A stretch of DNA of 64,000 nt from Epiperipatus broadwayi (taxonomy: Eukaryota > Onychophora > Udeonychophora > Euonychophora > Peripatidae): the NCBI GenBank assembly GCA_028023455.1, contig JAQFVV010006221.1, positions 6,739,011-6,803,010 on the forward strand. Reading direction: 5' to 3'. How positions within the stretch are numbered: the first letter of the stretch is position 1; every line of letters starts with the position of its first letter. The position numbers and the translations under genes were made by a program. Positions 25,730 to 36,400 of the stretch are shown here, piece after piece. The notes beneath the pieces are model-generated. The model did no database searches and was not told the origin of the DNA. It saw only the letters and a program-made list of their open reading frames with translations.

Positions 25730-27196
25730 AGTGGTCTGAATTCTGTACCCACACGTTTATTTTAGGCAATATAACAAAAAAAACAACAACTTATTATCAA
25801 ATATTCGGTTGTACATGTATGCTTCTTTCTGCATTCCTTCCACAATTTTAATATTTTGAAAGTCGTGTATTATCATACATGTAAGCACACAAAGAATAAA
25901 ATAAAACCATTATTTTATGCATCTTATCTTGACTTTATTGATGTGTATCTAAATGGTTGAAACATAAATGCAATATAAGGGTAGATGCACATACTTGTCG
26001 TATATTTTGTAATTTTATGCTAAATGTGGAAGAGTGATTAATTTAAAGAATTCTGCATACATGCGTTACCGAAATATCAATTAATTTCTCAGAGTGATTA
26101 GATTTTAAATATGTTATAAATGTATTACATAAATATATGAATAGTATTTGAGAAACAATATCAAATGATTAAAATAAATTTTACCCTATGGAGTCTGGAG
26201 ATGTCTTCTGGATATGGGACCTCTGGACATGCTATATACATCTGTCTCACAGGGCGAGAAGGCCTTCTTTCGTTATTTTAGTCTGGTGATCTTTATCATT
26301 ATTGTATTAGTCTGGCCATCTTCATCATCCTCACTGACTGGACCTGGGTGGCTACATTTCGATGGCTGGAAGGAGCGGGACGGGTGCACCGAAACAGGCT
26401 TCTACCCCATGGCTGTCACTTTAGCCGATGTAGGAATTCTCTCCATCGTGAGTTGATTTACTGTTGTGGTACTCATGCGAAAACTGCTACTTTGCTTTAT
26501 AATAAATGGTTTTCAGAAGAGATTCAGTTCTATGCTCTTTCTTCTATTTCAATATATTGCTAACAGTTCCACGTATTCTTCTGGATTAAGCCCGACTGAT
26601 GTCAAAACAGCATACAACTGGAAGTGACAGGAGCTTGAAAGCAAACACCAAGATTTTAGTAATCTTAAATCTCTTCCATACTGACCGCAACCATCACTAT
26701 TAAATTATTGTCAGTATTCAAAGTGTTGGTAGTACTCACAGGTAACCTTTGCTTTAATTTTGGATTGATGAATAATTGCGGGGATTTCTTCTTTCTGACT
26801 GATTAACGACTGCTGGCATGATTTACTGCCGGGATGACTGACTTTGAATCATTGACTGTCGGATATTCGCTGACAGTGTTTCTGCATGAACAGATCTACT
26901 GTTTTTACCGCAGGTCATTCCTTCCAAAAATTATAATCTAGTCTCTGTTTAATTGCTAGTTTCTCCATCAAAAATTGTATTCTAATTAATTAATGACCGC
27001 ACCTGGTAAGCAGTATATATAGCACCTCCAATGCCTAGTCAATTTGATTACCCCCCCCCCTTTGGATAATTGCCTCCAGCTTTTATCTTGGTGGTTAATT
27101 AACTTGAGCAAAGCACATTCCTTTCAATTACAGAATTTTATTCTTAATTAATTCTATTATTTTTTTTTATTTTTATCTAGGCGAATTCAGACCACT
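25730..27196. other. GC-richer block bounded by a 14-bp inverted repeat, possible transposon
   Basis: AGTGGTCTGAATTC at 25730-25743 occurs as its exact reverse complement at 27183-27196. The interior, particularly 26180-27010, is far less AT-rich than its surroundings. Around 26235-26565 it looks like LTR or promoter sequence (CTATATA, AATAAATGG followed by a CT-rich tract) with two overlapping 70-80 codon frames (26214-26456 and 26348-26563) that I do not recognise. A C10 run lies at about 27052. It may be one transposon or two overlapping relics; no target duplication was confirmed. Confidence 0.35.
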
Positions 27197-27782
27197 CAAC
27201 TGATAAAAATCAGTTTAAAAAAAAAATTAATTACGAAAAAAAAATTCCTTTACATTAGAAATTAAAAATATCTTTACAACAATAAACAAGATTTTTCTAT
27301 CTCTGCCTTGGCATCAGGATTCTTCAAACTCTTATTTAAAAAAATAAGAGCACAAGGCAGGATGATCATTAACTAATTAGTGTACTTTGATTTTTAGTAA
27401 CACAATGGCCATCTGAATTTTCTTAATGCATTAAATCTAGAAAATTTGCTAATTAAAAAAAAAAAAAAAAAGATATAGACATGTTGGAACATTTAGTTAT
27501 TTTTAATTATTTCGTATATTTTTATTCAATTATAACATGTTCCAACACATAAATAATTTTTTAAAGAAATATGAAAGAAAATTATAAATGTAAGATGTTT
27601 ATATTTATTGCTACATCAAAAACAAATAAAAAAAATATTGTACGCACACAAAATAATGTGTCAATTTACAACTCTTGAGCATGTGTGTGTGAGTAAGAAA
27701 TATGTACATTGACCGACTTCATCCATTTTATACTATGTTTATCATAGCTATATAATTTAATAATTTTGTTTAATATAACTGA
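27197..27782. other. AT-rich stretch with short inverted repeats
   Basis: A nested hairpin at about 27304-27355 (CTCTTATTT / AAATAAGAG, with outer GCCTTG / CAAGGC) and a spaced inverted repeat TGTTGGAACA / TGTTCCAACA at about 27483-27545. No gene is visible. Confidence 0.45.
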
Positions 27783-27837
27783 GCTGTAGCTTTAACTACA
27801 GCCGTTTTGTGCATGGCACTTTTAGAGTGCCCTGCAC
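27783..27837. other. Two adjacent strong stem-loops
   Basis: Stem 1: GCTGTAG (27783-27789) pairs perfectly with CTACAGC (27796-27802). Stem 2: 27809-27820 pairs with 27826-27837 with eleven Watson-Crick pairs and one T/C mismatch, loop TTTAG. Both are GC-rich islands in AT-rich DNA, six bases apart, followed by a TA-rich tract. Function unknown; they could be structured RNA, the tail of a mobile element or chance. Confidence 0.5.
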
Positions 27838-28744
27838 AGTATATATATATTATATACGTATTAAATATGATAATATATATATATTGTTAAAATGCATATT
27901 GAATATGGTTCACTACTATCCATGAATTTTGGTTTCCATACTGACACGAAATCAAATATCATATCTGTGAGGAAAATACTGTATATAGTTTTTATTTTTT
28001 ACAAATCCACAAATATAGATCCTCTCATATTTCCTTTTTCAATAACCAAATTTACTGACATCACTTTAATCGTTCATTGGTTTTTTTCATTTTAACATTA
28101 AAATCCTCCATGATAACTCTAAGATATGTTTATTCTGATTTAAAACTTTCTTAACATTTATATAAAAAATCCTTTACTTCTTCATCACAATGTCAACTTG
28201 ATGTGCTTAATATCTTATTTTAAGATTAATAACTAATCTTGCCATTCTGTCAGTATATCTTCAATTTCCACCATGTTATTTTTCCATCTTCTATACAATA
28301 TTTAACTCCATTCCATTTTTGTTTTCAGTATTCATATATTTATAATTCATTTCCACTTTTTGAATCAATTGCTTCTCTACCTTTTTTTTAAATCCCGAAA
28401 TCTAACACTATCCCATTTAATATTAGACAATTCTTCCAATTTGTACAGTCTTCTTTTAGGAAAGTGATCTATAATTATAGTCAACTTAAATGACAAGCCA
28501 TCATTGAATAACAGTCTAAATCATACATAACCAAGAGATTTTTAAAATCCTCACTAACTATGACTAATATTTTATTTTTGTCTGCCATGATTGTAAATAT
28601 AAAAGAGAATCTATATTCACTCACACTTTAACATTTTTATTCTAAAAATTTATTTACTCTTATTCTAACTTCCATACTGACTATATTAGTTAACAAGAGT
28701 TTAAAAGTTGAAGTCAAATCTTATCAACTTGAAATTTAAATTCT
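27838..28744. other. AT-rich non-coding stretch
   Basis: TA microsatellite at about 27840-27885. The 67-codon frame at 27892-28095 is low complexity and not supported as a gene. Confidence 0.5.
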
Positions 28745-28990
28745 AAAATAGTAATAGTTTTAATATCATAAATAAATCATAGCTATTAAATATGTAATAC
28801 TGAGAGTATGTAATAATATCAGTAGAAATGCTAACTTCAAATGGATATAATATAATAACAATTTGTAAGTTAGACCCTTATTAGAGTCATTTTAACAAAC
28901 TTGCAAAGAAAACCCATTTTCTTGTATCAATGCTGATTTTTTGTTTAGTCATAGAAAAAAGAGTTACTTTTATTTAAATTTCATGTTGTT
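28745..28990 (+). repeat. Interspersed repeat, copy 1 (partner at 56010-56255)
   Basis: Shares order and many words with 56010-56255 in the same orientation: ATAAATAAATCAT.GCTATT, AAATATGTAAT, TAATAATATCA, ATGCTAACTT, and CTTGCAAAGAA or TTTGCAAAGAA. Diverged and non-coding. The element class is unknown. Confidence 0.55.
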
Positions 28991-29780
28991 GTATAGTTAA
29001 TAATCAGTCATTGATATTTCCCAAGAATAATCAACTGCTTTTCAGTTCCAAAAATTTTTAAATGTAGTGAAAAAATGTGCATTCTATATTGAGGCAGTTA
29101 TGTGTCTCATGGCATACAACTATATAGTTAGTTAAAAAAAAAAAAAAAAAATTTTAACCTAGAATAATAAAACTATATAGTTAGTAGTGTGTATGCACAT
29201 ATATATGTAAAGTTGAAAGCAAAAGTAGAAATAAACACAAAAACTTTTTGTAGATATTTTCTATATTACACTGGAATAACAGTTAAGACTTAAATAATTT
29301 TGAATTTAAAAAAAAATTATTATAAATTAAACATTTAAAAAGGTCTAATTAATATTTTATTAATTCTGATTTTGAAATTAAGACAAACATGATATGTTAT
29401 AATAAATATAGTGGTAATTATAAAATTCCACTATTTATTTTGATTAGCACATTTTTTTTTTTTGTAATTAATGCTTATAAACATATTTCGATAAAATTCC
29501 ACAAAGTTGTTTTTTAAAGGATTAAGTTGAATTGAAAAAGATTCATTGACTCTTTTAATCAAGATAGGGAAAAAATTTTTTAATTACTATTTTTTACCCC
29601 CACTCTTAATTAATATAGTTAGCCCTGCTGATCTCTCATGCCCATTCCTTTTATATTTAATTTTATATTTTGCTCTGTACAATATATATATGGAAAATAT
29701 GTTAACTGATAGCGAAATACTTATAGCAAAAACTTTTTTTGGGGGGAGTTTATATATATAATAGCTATATATTCTTTTAA
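28991..29780. other. AT-rich non-coding stretch
   Basis: Homopolymer tracts and short chance frames only, including overlapping plus and minus frames at 29546-29811. Confidence 0.45.
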
Positions 29781-30290
29781 AATGTTCTAAAATGCTAGAA
29801 ATCTCCAGCATTGCTGATAAATCTATTGAAAAATTGATTTACACTAAATTTCCTTTAGCTATAGAAAATAACAAATTCCAATACTTGTGCTACACAAGGA
29901 ATAATGAGGAATTCCAAAACTAATACTAATAAGTTTAATGGCCTATTATTTAGAAAAGCACAACAAATTATCAAAAATATTTATGCAACTGTAATTAAAA
30001 ATAGTAATGAGGCTGAATCTGAAAATATTAATTTAGCAAAGGAAATATTTCTGAAATTTATAATTTTGTTGGCAGAAAAACAAACAAATATCTTAAATCA
30101 AGATATTACTAATAAAACTGAACTCAATGAAAAAAAATTAGTTAAATAGTAATGACAAGGTTATCCCTACAGTTCCACACACATTTTTTAAAACTCTTTC
30201 TGAAATTTAAAAATGACAAAACACTCATTTTAGCTGTTACAGATAGAAATACTGACTTAATGAAATTTTCAACAGAATAATTTTGTATAA
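29781..30290 (+). pseudogene. Possible decayed open reading frame of unknown family
   Basis: At 29904-30149 an ATG-started frame of 81 codons encodes a charged, Asn/Lys/Glu-rich sequence including AQQIIKNIYATVIKNSNEAE and FIILLAEKQTN. Upstream, at about 29790-29920, another frame reads coding-like (IADKSIEKLIYTKFPLAIEN), and weak coding character continues past the stop to about 30290. This pattern suggests an old protein-coding transposon fragment, perhaps a gag or ORF1, but no domain is recognisable and AT-rich composition alone could produce it. The ribozyme element at 30339 is inserted just downstream. Confidence 0.25.
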
Positions 30291-30505
30291 TACATAATAA
30301 ACAAAAAAAATGGAGTGCTATATAATATGTTAATTCATTAAACCATTAAGCATCACATGATCACATTTCCTATACTAGCACATTAATTGTTGATAAACAG
30401 AGCAAAACTCTCCATACAGTATTGTCACCTGTGCTAAACAGAGTAATCAATGGATGCCAGAAGGCTTGTGCATAAAATCCCTATCTAATGCCTACTCATC
30501 CAATA

Positions 30506-30547
30506 TCCCCAGACTAGTTTCTGGCTTGTGGCCTTCGTCAGTGAGGA
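30506..30547 (-). ncRNA. Type I hammerhead ribozyme motif, copy 1 (minus unit)
   Basis: The reverse complement is identical to copies 2 and 3: helix I TCCTCA with TGGGGA, core CTGACGA, helix II GGC/GCC, core GAAA, a two-pair helix III (AC with GT around TA), and cleavage triplet GTC. It sits on the opposite strand to copies 2 and 3 as part of the head-to-head inverted arrangement. Confidence 0.7.
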
Positions 30548-30711
30548 GCTTTGGATCTGAGAGCACTGCATCTAGATCTTAGGATCTAATGCAACCCTCT
30601 AGCAAACACCTTTTATCTCTACTTAACTACAAAACTATGAGAATGAAATCCTCTAGCTAGAGGGTTGCATTAGATCCTAAGATCTAGATGCAGTGCTCTC
30701 AGATCCAAAGC

Positions 30712-30753
30712 TCCTCACTGACGAAGGCCACAAGCCAGAAACTAGTCTGGGGA
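30712..30753 (+). ncRNA. Type I hammerhead ribozyme motif, copy 2
   Basis: In order: TCCTCA (helix I, 5-prime strand), CTGACGA (the CUGANGA box, 30718-30724), A, GGC-CACAA-GCC (helix II), A, GAAA (30738-30741), C-TA-G (helix III with a 2-nt loop), U, C as position 17, then TGGGGA, the other strand of helix I. Helix I has six pairs including one G-U. Predicted self-cleavage is after C30747 in the GUC triplet. An unpaired A/A replaces the usual G10.1-C11.1 pair at the base of helix II, which is unusual and could lower activity. Confidence 0.72.
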
Positions 30754-31167
30754 TATTGGTTGAGTAGGCATTAGATAGGGATTTTATGCACAAGCCTTCT
30801 GGCATCCATTGATTACTCTGTTTAGCACAGGTGGCAATACTGTATGGAGATTTTTGCTCTGTTTATCAACAATTAATGTGCTAGTATAGGAAATGTGATC
30901 ATGTGATGCTTAATGGTTTAATACCAATCCTGCCTAATAGGATCGTGGTGGCTATGGTTGTAAAAGAACCAAAGACACCAAAATGTATGGGTGCTGAACT
31001 GAGTTCAGACCCATATGACTATATAAGCTATTGAGCTTAGATTGAAAATATTTTTTGTGTTTTCAATTTCATTCTCATAGTTTTGTAGTTAAGTAGAGAT
31101 AAAAGGTGGTTACTAGAGGGTTGCATTAGATCCTAAGATCTAGATGCAGTGCTCTCAGATCCAAAGC

Positions 31168-31209
31168 TCCTCACTGACGAAGGCCACAAGCCAGAAACTA
31201 GTCTGGGGA
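31168..31209 (+). ncRNA. Type I hammerhead ribozyme motif, copy 3
   Basis: Identical in sequence to copy 2 and exactly 456 bp downstream on the same strand. CTGACGA at 31174-31180, GAAA at 31194-31197, predicted cut after C31203. Together with copy 2 it would excise a 456-nt RNA from a read-through transcript. Confidence 0.72.
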
Positions 31210-31594
31210 TATTGGATGAGTAGGCATTAGATAGGGATTTTATGCACGAGCCTTCTGGCATCCATTGATTACTCTGTTTAGCACAGGTGGCAATACTGTA
31301 TGGAGAGTTTTGCTCTGTTTATGTTAATTCATCCTAATAATCTATATTTAGTTCTGAAATTGAACATTACTATTGAACCAGGTGCTTTATCCGCTTCAAA
31401 GGCAATCATCATGAAATCAAAACTAACATATATAGTTATAAAGATTTTTAAAAAAAATTATATTTAGAAATTTTGTATTTTGTTATTTTTTGTTTATTAA
31501 TAGTACATGCCGTAACACACATACTCTATTATAAATGGAAATTGTAAAACATTTTAATTTAGGAATTTTGATTAAGTTTTTTTTGTGTGTTTTG

Positions 31595-33403
31595 GTTGTT
31601 TTCTATTCCCTGGTATCAGCTGCATGACGGCGCTATTTCTAGGTCAATTCCTAGAAATTACCATTTCAGCGGCCTGCATCCAACCTAAGAAGCTTCTTTC
31701 TACAATAAAGCACAGAAAGAGTCCTCGCCTGTCTGGCTTTTTCTATGCTAAAAGCACAGACAAATGGCTTTATTGGCTGCCATAGTTGGTTGTATTATTA
31801 ACTTTATCATAATGCTAGAATGTCTATTTTCTCTATACTTTGGTGTGAGAGTGTGTGGATTTTAGCCTGTTGTAATTATTTAAAATTTCATTACAAAGGT
31901 TTTTTTTTTTTCAAGTGCTCTAACCTACTGTTGCATTATAACTTTATTAACAATGTCCTGAAGGTTCCATTACGAATGGGTAACCCTCAAAAATTGCTTT
32001 TAAGGTTGCGGAATGGCAGTATTTGTCCATGACAAATTACTTTTTATATATACCCACAAACAAAAACAACCCAGAGTCTGATTATTAGTAATTACTTGTC
32101 CAAAAAGAAAATTAGTCGGGTATTATTTTTTTTACATTCACTATTTAAAAATAAGATTAGTTTTTATATCTACACACTAGCAAAAACAACCCAGTTTCTG
32201 ATTAATTACTGTCCAAAAAAAAAAAAAGCAAATTAGTCAGGATTTGATTTTTAAATGTAGTATTTGAATTACAGTACTTTTTATATATACACAATATTTA
32301 CAAAAAAAAACACCCCACTTTCTGATTAATTACTGTCCAAAAGAAACGCAAATTAGTTGGCTATCATTTTTAAATTTAGTATTTAAATAATGGTACCTTT
32401 TTATCTAGACACACTAACAAAAAGAACCCACTTTCTGATTCATTACTGTCCAAAAAAAAAAAAAAAAAAGAAAGCAAATTAGTCGGGTATCATTTTTCAA
32501 TTGAGTCTTTCAATGATGGTCCTTTTTAGATATAAACACTAACAAAAAGAACCCACTTTCTGATTAATTATTGTCCAAAAAAAAAAAAAGCAAATTAGTT
32601 GGGTATCATTTTAAAATTGTAGTGTGAATTTTTTCAATGTTGTGGGTAAATTAAATAATGTAGAATTGCATCTTACTATCAAGTGAAAAAAGACCGTAAC
32701 TTTTTATATATATATACACACACACAAAGAAAATAAAACATACTTTCTGATTAATTACTGTCAATACCCAAAAAAAAGTTATTCATGGGTATCATTTTTA
32801 AATTTAGTATTTAAATAATATTACGGCTTTTGATATCTACACACTAACAAAAACAATCCACTTTCTGATTCATTACTGTCCAAAAAAAAAGCAGCATAAT
32901 CTGGTATCATTTTGAAATGTAGTATTTAAAAAACAGTACTTTTTATATATACACACTAACAAAAAGAACTCACTTTCTGAGTAATTACTGTCCAAAAACA
33001 AAAAAAAAGAAAGCAAATTAGTCGGGTATCGTTTGTAAATTTAGTGTGAATGTAGCAATTTTGTGTAAATTGGAAAAAATTGCATCTTATTTTCGATTAA
33101 AAAAATCCTGTAACTTTTGACAGATACACACAAATAAAAACAACCCATTTTATGATTAATTACTGTCCAAAAAAAGTCAATTATTCGGGTATCATTTTTA
33201 AATTTAATGTGAATTTCTAAATTTTTTTTTTTTTAAATAGTAATATTATTTTCTATTAGTTTCTCTAATTTCCTACTACAAAAACTAAAACAGCCGATAT
33301 TTATATAGATAGAATCACAGGCCTGTCCGCATTCATAATATGTATGTGTTTTTGATTAGCATCAATGCCATCAAACAGCTGGCACTAGGGAATAGAAAAC
33401 AAC
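31595..33403. mobile_element. DNA transposon-like element with ~37-bp terminal inverted repeats and an internal tandem array
   Basis: GTTGTTTTCTATTCCCT at 31595-31611 starts a roughly 37-bp segment (through CAGCTG...GGC). It recurs as the reverse complement at 33367-33403 with a handful of mismatches. Between them lie a less AT-rich left part (31612-32035), nine tandem repeats (32035-33235) and a short right part. No transposase frame is evident, so this is a non-autonomous element. The flanks do not show an obvious target duplication, so I cannot assign a superfamily. The 66- and 70-codon frames in the left part (31585-31785, 31820-32032) are not recognised. Confidence 0.6.
32035..33235 (+). 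repeat. Minisatellite, nine diverged copies of a 110-185 bp unit
   Basis: Each unit carries TTTTTATATATACACAC, an AACAAAAA.AACCCA segment, TTTCTGATTAATTACTGTCC, an A-rich run of variable length, and GCAAATTAGTCGGGTATCATT. The TGTCC anchor or its mutated form occurs near 32099, 32212, 32332, 32448, 32571, 32759, 32877, 32990 and 33163. Two intervals (between copies 5-6 and 8-9) are longer by about 60 bp because they contain an extra AAATTGCATCTTA segment, hinting at a higher-order unit. The whole array lies inside the inverted-repeat element. Confidence 0.8.
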
Positions 33404-36400
33404 TGTTGATTTAATCTATTTTAAAAGCTAAAATTTATCTTTTAATTTATTAAAATTGAGATCAAAAAGAAAAGTAAAAACATAAGAGGGATAAAGAATA
33501 GCCCTGTTTGAACTTTTTAAGATCTAAATGAGAGATAAAGAGATTAATCCTGGTTAAAAAATTTTAATTAAGATCTGGCAGGAGATAAAAGATCTGTTTT
33601 TGTTTGAGATATATAACTTTTATATTTGTTAATTGTGGACTATTGATGTGAAATAGAAATATTTTTGCTAGTTGTGGATTGTTGATTTTTATATTTTATT
33701 ATTTACTAATTTTTGACAGCAGATATATAATTTTATATTTGCTGATTACGGATTGCTGCTTTTTTGGTTTAATTGCAAAAAAAGATAGTGGTTGCAAACT
33801 GCTAAAGAAAATCATTTGAAAGAAAAAAAAAAGTGAATATGCTTAATACTAGAATTAGCGACCCTTCATTCAAAATGCAAAAACTTCTTACCTTAAAGCA
33901 CCCTATTAAAAGTATGCTGTGCCAAACCAATTCCAAGATGAACCCTGGAGCTTGAAATTGTGCCATCATGAATGTCCCAAATGACTAGATCAGAACTGAT
34001 CCTGAAGATTTCCTATGTGTTTCCCAACCAGATAAATGGAGATCCAAAACCATAATATACTCTTAAGAGAATTAAAACTTTGTACTCACCACTGGAATCA
34101 ATTGGATGGTAAAATTGAAACTGGGAAGGTAACTAGGGCTTAAATCTCTAAACTTTGGATTCAAAGAAAGAATATGAAAATATGATAGGCCTATGAGTAA
34201 GAAATTTGATATTATTAATATTTCTTTTATTAGCTGTATTTGTTTAAAACCTATAAATTGTAGATAATTAAATTAATATTTTATTTTGTCACTTTGTTGA
34301 TGAGTATATTGTGAATTAATATTTTATAATCATTGTTTTTTATTATTATTTATGAATTGTTGGTAAAAGCTTTGAAAGATAATAGTAGTTTTTTTTTATC
34401 TCACCTGTTCCCTATTTTAGTTGAAATTTATTTAGTTAATATGCGTTTGCGTTTCCTGCTGACCGTAAATCTTTTGGTTAGCGATTTAGTGATCGTATAG
34501 TTCTGTTTTTCTTAAACTGTAGAGATTTTGTATTCTTCTATTTCAGATTATTTAAAATTGTAATCACTTCTCTTTGCTTATATGGAATTAACCTTAAGGG
34601 TCATATTTATGCAATCTCTTATGAATGTTTAAGGAACATATGACATCCTTGTTTTGTATCTTTGTTTTATGAGGTTAAAGAAAGTTTGTTTGTGCTGTTC
34701 ATTGACTTCCATACTAGATCATTTTTATTAGAATGTTTAAAAAAAAAGAAAATAGAAATTGAAGAGTAGATAAATTGATAGCAGAAAGATTCTTATAAAT
34801 CCCTTTAATTCATAAGTGAGAAAAAATTATTTGCCAAAGTGTTTAACGCCATAATATTCATGTACACTCTCTGACAAAGAAAGCTGGGAAATTTGGATCA
34901 ACTTATATATTTGTTTGGCAAATATTTTTTTGACTTTAATAAAATTTAAAAATTATTAATGGTTGACAATGGCTGAATGGCACCCTTGGTGTTAAAAAGA
35001 AATGGAGAGTCAGGTTAAATATGCCTAATACATGATTATTTTTTTAATTACAAATCTATATACTTCATAGATGTAAATAAATAAATAAAACTAGGATTTG
35101 AAATTAAAAACTGCCATGTCATTTTCATAAGCCACAATCTGAAAATAAATATGAATAGTAATTTTAAATACTTAATAGAAAGGAGAGCCACATACTTATT
35201 CTAACAAACACTGCTATATTTGACATAATATCAGTGTACCATTTCTAAACTCCAAGGACAGTTCACAATATATCACCATATTCAGAAGCATTCCCTCTTA
35301 GTACTTTTTTTTAAATCTAGGGATCACTTTTAAAGATTTTCAGATTGAGATTGTAACCAATAAGAATTCATAAATATCAAATCTCATCAGTACTCCAAAA
35401 ATAAAATGACACATTAAGAGAGAACTGCAGAATTCCACTAGAATACTAATATCTCCAGGCATTTCATTGCTGCTGGATAATAACAGGCAATTCATACAAA
35501 CCCATATTGAAACCACTGCTTTCGATGTTGCAAAATTGGTAAACCCACTGATTGAAAATCACTTAAGCATTACAGTTACCCAGAATAGCAATTTCATGGT
35601 GAATCAGAAATGAACTGTGCTATAGATAATATACAGAGTGACTACAGTTCCTTTTTTGAAGAAGGAGGAGGAGGAATTTTCTGAAATGTAGAGAAATTAA
35701 AAAAGAAAGAGTGAAAGGGGGGAAAATGATAAAGACAATTCAAACAAAAAAGAAGCAACCCCCCCCCCCCCAATAAAACCTGGCAAAGACATTTAAAAAC
35801 AATATCAATAAAACTCAGAACAAAATGGTTTTTCCAGTAACAATATTCAAAAATCTTGTTGCATATCACCAATATATATATATATATTCTCTGAAATGAA
35901 ATATAATCAATTTAATAATTTTATAATGGTTTTATAATGCCGTCATGTGAAATATATAAATATTGTAACCCCTCTACACGACACCGATCCTACACATTAT
36001 ATGAGAAAATTCCCAGGGCTCCAATTCTATTAATGAATAGAATAAATTAACACTTGATTTGACTTAGAATTAATGCTGAAACTCTTCTATTTGTGCCTAA
36101 CTTATAGCTTAGCTCAGTGGAGGGTTATAGGAAGTCAATAACATATAGAATATAAATAAATGAAGGAAGAAATACTACAAACCATTAAAATAAAATATAT
36201 GCCTCATTTATCAATCAACCAAATGATGGAGGCCAGCAAAGTTTCATTTGTGCAAGTTAATAAATACAATTTCATGTTTGATTTCTTCCATCATCTAAAC
36301 ATACTTTATATTAGCTCAATATAATTTAATAGAAAAAGAAAAGCATAATAATAAATAACTACTCTATTTAGCACATCTTAATCTAAATAGTTAAATTAAT

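Larger units (their letters stand above)
30339..31319 (+). mobile_element. Hammerhead-ribozyme retroelement (retrozyme- or Penelope-like), non-coding
   Basis: The 981-bp insertion is flanked by a perfect 13-bp direct repeat TATGTTAATTCAT (30326-30338 and 31320-31332). It holds one unit in minus orientation (30339-30648), one in plus (from about 30650), a linker, and a second plus unit truncated at its right end (to 31319). Each unit contains one type I hammerhead motif. The two plus units are offset by exactly 456 bp (the CTAGAGGG landmark at 30657 and 31113; ribozyme cut sites likewise). No protein frame is present. Tandem type I hammerheads with a very short helix III and variable target duplications are known for Penelope-like elements and metazoan retrozymes. 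This copy would depend on another element for reverse transcription. The palindromic minus-plus part (30339-30930) is nearly perfect, which suggests a recent insertion. Confidence 0.75.

Noticed and set aside
26214-26563. Two overlapping 70-80 codon plus-strand frames in a GC-richer block
   Set aside because: No domain recognised and the two frames overlap each other; more like LTR or transposon sequence than a gene.
32035-33235. Could the evenly spaced repeats be a CRISPR array
   Set aside because: Units are long, diverged and without unique spacers, and the DNA is eukaryotic; it is a minisatellite.
35759-35771. C12 run (with similar runs near 27052 and 53737)
   Set aside because: Simple homopolymers with no consistent flanking motif.
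36100-36125. TAGCTCAGTGG, like a tRNA A box (also near 56980)
   Set aside because: No B box or cloverleaf follows at either place; an 11-base match is easily due to chance.
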